From Planctomycetia bacterium (GTDB lineage Bacteria > Planctomycetota > Planctomycetia > Gemmatales > Gemmataceae), in contig SYCV01000066.1 of the NCBI GenBank assembly GCA_005786805.1, positions 62,001 through 126,000 of the forward strand: 64,000 nt of DNA, written 5' to 3'. The position numbers and the translations under genes are program-made. Positions 57,513-64,000 of this stretch are shown one piece after another; the first letter of the stretch is position 1, and each line of letters starts with the position of its first letter. Under the pieces are notes generated by a model. It saw only the letters and a list, made by a program, of their open reading frames with translations. It was not told the origin of the DNA and searched no databases.

Positions 57513-58670
57513 TTGATAAGAAATATATTTCCTTTGTTTATTCTTCTTGCCTGCGTGTTGGCATCAGCCTGTGATGCCTTCGCCTGCAGTATCTGCGCGG
57601 GTCTAGGCCAATCACTTTCTTTGCGTGAGCAGGCATTAAAGTCCAACACAAAGCTGGTTGTTTTTGGACACATAACCAAATCTAGCCTTGATGCTGCTGG
57701 AACGGGTAAAGCGGAAGTTTCAATCGTGAAAACTTTAAAGGCCCCCGAGGGTTTTACTGTCCCCGCCTCGCTTATTATCAGCCAATATCTCCCATTCGAT
57801 ACAACCGCTTACAATGGGATACTATTGTTTGCGGAATACTCAAATGGCAAAATTGATGTTTTTCGCGGTGTGTCAATTCCATCAAAAGAAGTTGCTGATT
57901 ATGCAGCGGGCGCGGTGGGGATTGCTGGCCGTGGTGGCCCTGCCCCGCTTGATTATTACCTTCCTTTTTTACAGTCTCCCAGCAGGGAAATCTCCTCAGA
58001 TGCCTTTTTGGAATTCGCAAAATCATCGGATTCTACCCTTGTTGAATTTTCAAAAAAAATGAATCCATCGCTTTTGAAAAATTGGATTCTTGACCCCAAG
58101 GTTCCGGAAGAAAGGGTGGGATTGTATGCTTTTCTTCTGGGGGGCTGTGGAAAGGGTGCGGATGTTGGTTTTCTGGTTGAATTTCTCAGCAGCTCAAGCC
58201 CAAGGGCGCAGGTGTCATCTGATGGGGCGATGGTCGCATTGATTCGGTTGGATCCTGAAAAAGGTTGGGCCATTCTTGATGGCTTTTTAAAGGCTGATAA
58301 TACCGGATTACAAACAAGGCTGTCATGCATTCGCTCCCTTAAAGTGGCCTATGACATACTTCAGGATAAATCGGAGAGGGAGAAGGTTTTTAATTCCCTA
58401 AGGATTGCACTCAAGCAAGGCGAACTTGCAGACCTTGCGGTTGAGGAATTGCGCAGATTAAAGTACTGGGGATTCACCAGTGATGTGTTGGGTGTTTATG
58501 GTGCCAAGGGTTACACCGCACCTGTTATGAAGAGGGCCTTGCTAAGGTACGCGCTTTCCGTTCCAAGTGATCCAATGGTGGAAAAATTCATTGCTCAATG
58601 CGAATTAAAGGAACCCCAGTTGCTATCAGAAGTAAGGGAATCCTTGGGGTTGGCTTCCCCTAAGCCATGA
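57513..58670 (+). CDS. secreted HEAT-like protein, paralog B (mature N-terminal ACSICAGLGQSL)
   Basis: Signal peptide; shares RGV.(V/I)P..E...Y..GA, (M/V)GLYA.(I/F)LG.CGK and RRAVLRYALS/KRALLRYALS blocks with paralog A; 43-bp intergenic gap. TTG start. Confidence 0.76.
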   Translation: MIRNIFPLFILLACVLASACDAFACSICAGLGQSLSLREQALKSNTKLVVFGHITKSSLDAAGTGKAEVSIVKTLKAPEGFTVPASLIISQYLPFDTTAYNGILLFAEYSNGKIDVFRGVSIPSKEVADYAAGAVGIAGRGGPAPLDYYLPFLQSPSREISSDAFLEFAKSSDSTLVEFSKKMNPSLLKNWILDPKVPEERVGLYAFLLGGCGKGADVGFLVEFLSSSSPRAQVSSDGAMVALIRLDPEKGWAILDGFLKADNTGLQTRLSCIRSLKVAYDILQDKSEREKVFNSLRIALKQGELADLAVEELRRLKYWGFTSDVLGVYGAKGYTAPVMKRALLRYALSVPSDPMVEKFIAQCELKEPQLLSEVRESLGLASPKP

Positions 58671-58678
58671 TGCTAGTC

Positions 58679-59596
58679 TCATTTTAATTTAAGTTCCATC
58701 ACATTCGCACTGTAAATATCAAGTCCGCCCTGCCCCCCTGCCCTGTCGGATGCGAAATAAAGTTTTAATCCATCCCTGCTAAGGGATGGGGATTTGGTCC
58801 CGATTTTTCCAGTGGATTCCCTAAGATTGGAAACCGCCACGGGCTTTGACCATCCACTCGGGGTCTTGCTGCAAGAGTAAATCTCCAATCGGCCTTCCTC
58901 ATTTGGACCTTCAAGAAACATTATGGTTCCCAAAGGATTTATCGTCGCATGATGAAAACCCAAGGGTATGTCTTTCACCGGTTCAGGAGCATCAAAATTT
59001 CCCTCGACCCCGGAACCTTTTACCCTTTTGGCAACCATCAGTTGCCATCCTTCCTTGGTTTTCCTGCTGAAATAAAGTGCCATTTGGTCCTTGGTCAACC
59101 AAGGGAACATTTCATCCGCCTCGGTGTCGAGGGCGAGCAGTGGTTTTCCGGGGTTAAAGGCCCGGTCTTCCAAGTCTTTGCCTGGTTGGTCCCGGAAAGA
59201 TCGGAACAAATCGAAGTTGTTGTTAAGCTTGTCTTTTTTTGTAGCATAGATGATCGTTTGCGGGAATTTTCCCTCCTCGGTTAAAAAACAGCTTCGATCA
59301 TCAGCCTCAGTATCAACATATGCGCCTATGGTCTCAGGCGAACTCCACTTACCTGTTTTTTTTAGAAACTTTGAGAAATAAATTGAGAATTTATCCTTGT
59401 CGTTTTTTCGAGAAAAATAAAAACGGGAGGGAAGCACGGTGCTTAGTGAGGGCACAAAAAGCGGGTCATCCTCATCCAATTCTGAATTGATGGGCATCGG
59501 TGTAATCTTGAGTGGGACATCAGCGGCAAATAAGTTCGCAACGCTAAAGATGGTTGCCACCAAGAATAACATGCCCATCAAACTCACTAAGCGCAT
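58679..59596 (-). CDS. WD40-like PD40 repeat protein, secreted
   Basis: Signal peptide; PWLTKDQMALYFSRKTKEGWQLMVAKR and SPSLSRDGLKLYFASDRAGGQGGLDIYSA. Confidence 0.85.
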   Translation of the reverse strand: MRLVSLMGMLFLVATIFSVANLFAADVPLKITPMPINSELDEDDPLFVPSLSTVLPSRFYFSRKNDKDKFSIYFSKFLKKTGKWSSPETIGAYVDTEADDRSCFLTEEGKFPQTIIYATKKDKLNNNFDLFRSFRDQPGKDLEDRAFNPGKPLLALDTEADEMFPWLTKDQMALYFSRKTKEGWQLMVAKRVKGSGVEGNFDAPEPVKDIPLGFHHATINPLGTIMFLEGPNEEGRLEIYSCSKTPSGWSKPVAVSNLRESTGKIGTKSPSLSRDGLKLYFASDRAGGQGGLDIYSANVMELKLK

Positions 59597-59641
59597 AATG
59601 AAAACCTCCGATTTAATATTTATTCAATTGATGGAACTAAG

Positions 59642-60586
59642 TTAATCCGGCCAACAGAGATGATAGCCCCTGGTGTTGGCCTGAATTCGATAAAGGGAAA
59701 CCCCCGCAGTGATGTAAAGAATGTTTCTGTCCTTTCCCCCGAATATGCAGTTGGATGAGGTTTCCGGGGTGTTTATAAAATCAATCACTTTCCCCATGGG
59801 ATTAAACACATAGACCCCGGTTTCTTTTCCCGTGCCCGCGGTGGCAAATATGTTTCCTTTTTCATCCACGCACATTCCATCAATGCCTCTTGATTTTCCG
59901 AAGTCATAAAGCACATTTTTTACCCCAAGTGATCCATCATCGGAAATCTTGAATGAGACAAGTTGTTTGTTGCCTTGCGGGTCGTTTTCCGCAACATACA
60001 GGATCTTTTCATCGGGGGAAATCACGATTCCATTGGGCTTTTTGCATTCCTTGGTTGCGATGGAGACCTTGCCCGTGCTGGATATCATAAATACGCTTTC
60101 ATGATCAAGCTCGCGAGGTTCCTTGCCCACATAGCGTGGGTCGGTGAAGTAAATGCGCTGCTTGGAATCAATCACAAGGTCGTTGGGACTATTGAATTTT
60201 TTACCCTCATAACTATCAGCAATGACGGTGATTTTCCCATCTTTTTCGGTTCTGGTGATCCTGCGGTTTCCCCCTGTGTTGGCGCCTTCGGCGGCCACAA
60301 GCCGACCCATTGAATCAAAATCCAGCCCGTTTGACCTTCCGCTTGGATTTCGAAATTCAATGGTTGACTTGGTTGCTGGGTCGAACTTCATTATGCGGTT
60401 GCCAATGTCGGAGAAATAAACGCAGTGGTCTTTTCCGTATGCGGGACCCTCGGTGAATTCCCCACCAGTCCAGACCTTTTCCACTTTGGTGCCTTCGGGA
60501 AAAATCAGCCCGGTGGACAGGCTTTTTTCCTGCGCGAAAACGGTTGATGCGATTGATAAAAATAAAAATGCCAGTGTGTGTCTCAT
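59642..60586 (-). CDS. SMP-30/gluconolactonase/LRE family protein, secreted
   Basis: VWTGGEFTEGPAYGKDHCVYFSDIGNRIMKFDP; GRSNGLDFDSMGRLVAAEG; FNSPNDLVIDSKQRIYFTDPRY; PNGIVISPDEKILYVAEND; IDGMCVDEKGNIFATAG. Confidence 0.93.
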   Translation of the reverse strand: MRHTLAFLFLSIASTVFAQEKSLSTGLIFPEGTKVEKVWTGGEFTEGPAYGKDHCVYFSDIGNRIMKFDPATKSTIEFRNPSGRSNGLDFDSMGRLVAAEGANTGGNRRITRTEKDGKITVIADSYEGKKFNSPNDLVIDSKQRIYFTDPRYVGKEPRELDHESVFMISSTGKVSIATKECKKPNGIVISPDEKILYVAENDPQGNKQLVSFKISDDGSLGVKNVLYDFGKSRGIDGMCVDEKGNIFATAGTGKETGVYVFNPMGKVIDFINTPETSSNCIFGGKDRNILYITAGVSLYRIQANTRGYHLCWPD

Positions 60587-60694
60587 GGGTATTCTCATGT
60601 GAGTCTTCAGCGGTATTCGGTAATTGCACCAATCAATATTAAATCAAAAAAATCATGGTCTATCATTAAAAAATAATGAATGTGCATGCAGGGG

Positions 60695-61324
60695 TCAAAT
60701 GGTTGATAATTCCAAACTCATTTCGATTATTTTATCAATGGAGGCCATCGCACCAATGCCAAGGTCGCCGCAGGCTAGAAGCTTTTCTTCGGGCTGTAAA
60801 ACCTTGAGTTTTTTTATTGATTGGTTGATGGCGTCGCATGCCTCATCCAGGTTGCTGGGATTTAGATTTGTTAATCCGTTTTCCTCTGCAATCAACATCA
60901 GGTGCCTTTTGGTGGCTGGTTTTTGCCACATTAAAGTGTTCATTGCTGGAGCCAGGATGGCAGGTTTGTTTGTGTCCCTGGCGCGCCAGATTGAAGTGAG
61001 GCAATTATCGGCAAGGCCCAAGGCGATCTTTCCCAGAGTGTTGGCGTCAATCGGGGCAATTATCAAAAGGTCCGCCCATTTTCTTAGTTCAATATGCAGT
61101 ACCTGGTCCTTGCGTTGGTACCCCTCCCCGGGCCATTCGTCTGCATCTGTAAAAATGCACGATTCACCAAATGAATGCCTTAGTTTTTCCAAATCGACAA
61201 AATATCCAGCATGCTTTGTTAGCACGATTTTAATTTCGTTAGATTGCCTGATAAGTCGGGTGGCAAGTTCCTCCGTTTTTATGGCAGCCACAGATCCTGT
61301 GACACCCAAAAGAATTTTCGCCAT
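60695..61324 (-). CDS. coaC: phosphopantothenoylcysteine decarboxylase, stand-alone HAL3-like flavoprotein
   Basis: LLGVTGSVAAIKTEELATRL; VLHIELRKWADLLIIAPIDANTLGKIALGLADNCLTSIWRARDTNKPAILAPAMNTLMW. Confidence 0.9.
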   Translation of the reverse strand: MAKILLGVTGSVAAIKTEELATRLIRQSNEIKIVLTKHAGYFVDLEKLRHSFGESCIFTDADEWPGEGYQRKDQVLHIELRKWADLLIIAPIDANTLGKIALGLADNCLTSIWRARDTNKPAILAPAMNTLMWQKPATKRHLMLIAEENGLTNLNPSNLDEACDAINQSIKKLKVLQPEEKLLACGDLGIGAMASIDKIIEMSLELSTI

Positions 61325-61998
61325 TATCTTGCCTCCAGCATCGTTTCGATGGCGTTGATAAGTTCCATTGCAAGATTTTCCCGATCAACACATTTGTATC
61401 TGGAATTAAGTGGGCCAATCCATGCCCTGTTGGAAGCGTCTTCCAGTCGGTTGGCAACCATGAGGTCGGCCTTGGAATGCAATCTTGATTCTTCCGCCAG
61501 AGAAAGCAGTTTTTGCTCATCGATTTGCGATTCAAGCTTGAATTTGACCAGGATGCCACAAAAATTCCATTTGGTGCGAAATTGGTCAATCAATTTGGGA
61601 AGGGGTTTTAGCCTTAGCCATAATTCGTCATGATGTCCCGGGATTTTTTTCGCGTCGATTTTTGCGACAGGGGTTTCAGGAGATGGAGTGGTGAAAATCC
61701 CAGAACAACCATAGTCGCTTACCGCAGCGGTCATTATTACTGCGTCAGGATTTGTTTCCATGACCTTGTTTTTCAAGAGCGAATTTAAATCCTCGAATGT
61801 GTCAAACAAGATGGTTTCAATCTTTTCATGGGCCGTGGTGAGGTAATGGTTGCTTGTCAAAAGGCAAACCTTATGTCCCCGTGAGGCTGCCTCGATTGCA
61901 AGAGTTTGGCCCGTAAGCCCCTTTGCCATGTTGGTGATTTTTCGGGCGGAATCAATTGGGACGGAAGTTGCGCCGGCAGTGATTAGAATGCGAGCCAT
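61324..61998 (-). CDS. coaB: phosphopantothenate--cysteine ligase, stand-alone CoaB domain
   Basis: MARILITAGATSVPIDSARKITNMAKGLTGQTLAIEAASRGHKVCLLTSN; VIMTAAVSDYGC; GILVKFKLE...KADLMVANRLED. Its TAA overlaps the coaC ATG (TAATG). Confidence 0.85.
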   Translation of the reverse strand: MARILITAGATSVPIDSARKITNMAKGLTGQTLAIEAASRGHKVCLLTSNHYLTTAHEKIETILFDTFEDLNSLLKNKVMETNPDAVIMTAAVSDYGCSGIFTTPSPETPVAKIDAKKIPGHHDELWLRLKPLPKLIDQFRTKWNFCGILVKFKLESQIDEQKLLSLAEESRLHSKADLMVANRLEDASNRAWIGPLNSRYKCVDRENLAMELINAIETMLEAR

Positions 61999-62069
61999 AA
62001 GGCGTGGGTTCCCTTCCAAAATCCATTGATAAGTTTATTTTACAGAATAAAGATGGATTTCCAAATGAA

Positions 62070-62984
62070 TCAGGAACCGGCGGGAATGCGCACCTTCTCC
62101 CCTGATGGAAGATTAAGCTTCAAGATGTGGTTTTGAAGTTCGGCTTCAGGAAGTTGGATAACTTCGATTAGTTTCTCCCGCAAGCTTCCCGGACTTGGAT
62201 TTTCCCTTAGGTTTTGCATGAAGGCCAGAAGCACTTTTTTATTTTCAGGGGTTGAATGCATGAAGTAATGCACCCATGCCCAGGATTCACGGTATTCAGC
62301 ACGGTTCATTTTGCCCACCTCGTCCAATAATTCAAGGCGTATGAGGTCGGGTTTGAAATCATTGTTCAAATCTTTTCGCAGATGCTCGACATGCTGCCGG
62401 TTGATGCCGTTTTTATCCGGTGATAATTCGTAGTATTCCGCCAGTCCCTCATCAAGCCAAAGGGGAACATCCTTTAAAACACTATGAAGCAGCGCATGGG
62501 TGAGTTCATGCCTGAGATCCTGCTGGACTCTTTCGCCCCAATAGGTGTAGATCAGAAGGTCTTCTGATCTTCCAACACCTCGTGTCTGGGCGACAAAAAA
62601 AGCCCTTCTTGAGGGAAGCTTTGGATATTTTGAAACCATGAATTTGTCATACTTCTCACGATCTTCAAACAGATAAACCTGTATCATTGTTGAGGATTCA
62701 GGAAGTTTCAAATCACCATACACCTGGTCCCGAAGCTTGGCGAGTTCATTGAAAAGTGGAAGATCCTTCTGGATTTCAAAGTCGCTTAAAAATACATAGG
62801 GGGCTACCCTGATTAAGAATTTTCCAGGTAGAATGGGTGCTGATGATTGGCTTGCATCCCCATTTTCCTTACCCGATTGATTGGGGTTGAAATGAAAAGT
62901 GGAGCAACCACCAAAAAGAACCAGCGCGGACAGCAATAAGCCCGATAACCTTGCAAAATTCAAATTAACAAACCCTTCACACAA
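62070..62984 (-). CDS. putative lipoprotein zinc metallopeptidase (DUF1570/peptidase-MA-like)
   Basis: Lipobox-like LVLFGGCSTF; LRHELTHALLHSVLKDVPLWLDEGLAEYYE (HExxH plus downstream Glu). Confidence 0.82.
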   Translation of the reverse strand: MCEGFVNLNFARLSGLLLSALVLFGGCSTFHFNPNQSGKENGDASQSSAPILPGKFLIRVAPYVFLSDFEIQKDLPLFNELAKLRDQVYGDLKLPESSTMIQVYLFEDREKYDKFMVSKYPKLPSRRAFFVAQTRGVGRSEDLLIYTYWGERVQQDLRHELTHALLHSVLKDVPLWLDEGLAEYYELSPDKNGINRQHVEHLRKDLNNDFKPDLIRLELLDEVGKMNRAEYRESWAWVHYFMHSTPENKKVLLAFMQNLRENPSPGSLREKLIEVIQLPEAELQNHILKLNLPSGEKVRIPAGS

Positions 62985-63059
62985 AAGAAAAACCCTTTCC
63001 GTGGGCGGAAAGCATAAGCAGGAATTGAGTTTAAAGCAAGGCGAGTCGATGCGGAAATG

Positions 63060-63995
63060 TCAGGCGAGTGGCCTTCCTGATTTCTGGTTTTTAGCTATTT
63101 TCAACTGGGTGAGTCTGCCTATCCTGCGCCACCAGGCTTTCCAGGTGAAAGGGCCCTCCATTCCCCATCTTAGATATTGCCTCAAAAAGCGCAGTCTCTC
63201 AGGGTTGTTTATTTGACTCGAGTTGACAAAGCTTGAATTCAACCTAGCTAGATTTTGAGCTTTTCTTTCTTGGGAAAGATTTGTGTGGGTGCGAACCCCT
63301 ACAAGGTCGACCAACCAGATTTTAATTTCGCCATCTGCTTCAGAAACCATTAGGTTTGGAGATTTAAGATCGCGGTGTGAAACAGAAAGGTCATGCATTT
63401 TTCTGATCAAATTCGCAATTTTAATCACGACCGACCTTAGAGCTGCAGTTCTTTCAGGTTCCAATAGGGTTTCAATTTTTGTCAGGTATCCCGGAAGGTC
63501 CATCGCATTTGATATTTCCTCGGTGATGATAACGCCATCGGTTTGTAATCCCGCAGTATAGGTATGCCAGACCGCCAGGGGTTTTGGGGTTGGAAGTTGC
63601 CTGATAAGCAGCGCGTTTCCCATTGTCCAGGACCTTGAAGTGCCATCTTGTCTGAAAAGCGACAGGAATGGATCAAGGCTTTTAGTGGCAAATATTTTTT
63701 TGTATATGATTCTTCTTTGAACTTCACCATCGTTGATGGTCAGGGAGGCGACCTCGGAACTCTTTGACTTTTTAAGGATTTTTAATCCCCGCACATCTTC
63801 AAATGAAGATTGCATTTTTACAAGTTCCAAAAGGCAGTCTTTGCCAAGTTCCGCGACATGATGACCCCTTGTGTTGTTTAGTTTGAACTTTTTAAACCTG
63901 CGGTTGTTCCCAAGGCAGCGGGGATCGAATCGTGACCAAAGCTTCAGGTTGGCGTTGAATTCAAGCGACTTCATGATTCCAATCTGCCTTTTCAT
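63060..63995 (-). CDS. lipopolysaccharide kinase (Kdo/WaaP/InaA-like) family protein
   Basis: LIRKMHDLSVSHRDLKSPNLMVSEADGEIKIWLVDLVGVR (catalytic HRDLK..N and D); R(R/K)IIYKKIF-type Lys. Start may be 63974, or upstream of the window edge. Confidence 0.82.
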   Translation of the reverse strand: MKRQIGIMKSLEFNANLKLWSRFDPRCLGNNRRFKKFKLNNTRGHHVAELGKDCLLELVKMQSSFEDVRGLKILKKSKSSEVASLTINDGEVQRRIIYKKIFATKSLDPFLSLFRQDGTSRSWTMGNALLIRQLPTPKPLAVWHTYTAGLQTDGVIITEEISNAMDLPGYLTKIETLLEPERTAALRSVVIKIANLIRKMHDLSVSHRDLKSPNLMVSEADGEIKIWLVDLVGVRTHTNLSQERKAQNLARLNSSFVNSSQINNPERLRFLRQYLRWGMEGPFTWKAWWRRIGRLTQLKIAKNQKSGRPLA

Positions 63996-64000
63996 CCAGT

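Noticed and set aside
1-64000. Defence island, prophage, transposon, CRISPR or biosynthetic cluster
   Set aside because: No transposase, integrase, phage structural, Cas, restriction-modification, retron RT, NRPS/PKS or RiPP signals recognised on either strand; gene content is ordinary chromosomal.

Overview
The window is a gene-dense bacterial chromosomal segment of about 45 percent GC by eye. It looks Planctomycetota-like, judging by the mix of VIT/vWA, DUF1573, PQQ beta-propeller, PD40, SMP-30 and FHA-SpoIIE proteins; this is an inference, not a measured placement. I support about 49 protein genes, mostly housekeeping or metabolic: mnmG, pyc, clpS-like, lipA, tmk, holB-like, thiO-like, mutS2-like, cbiM, a giant uvrA, an ECF sigma/anti-sigma pair, accA, znuB-like, and split coaB/coaC. 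I saw no rRNA, tRNA, CRISPR array, transposase, integrase or prophage, and no defence island. I cannot point to a clearly new multi-gene system. The items most worth a second look are: (1) a 2312-aa tandem-fused UvrA with four intact ATPase sites and a C-terminal extension made of two tandem copies of a ~150-aa module; (2) a stand-alone CoaC resembling eukaryotic HAL3/PPCDC, downstream of a separate coaB; (3) a histidine kinase carrying a (CAGG)5 repeat between its F and G2 boxes, with hairpins on both sides of its start codon; (4) a likely Kdo-hydroxylase-family protein; (5) a 44-nt identical tract shared by two diverged tandem cyclophilin genes; (6) a zinc-themed permease/His-rich cluster; (7) an alpha/beta-hydrolase-like protein with Glu at the nucleophile position; (8) a MutS2-like protein without Smr; (9) several strong inverted repeats. 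A truncated PQQ-propeller gene at 1..712 was missed by the supplied ORF track because it runs off the window edge.
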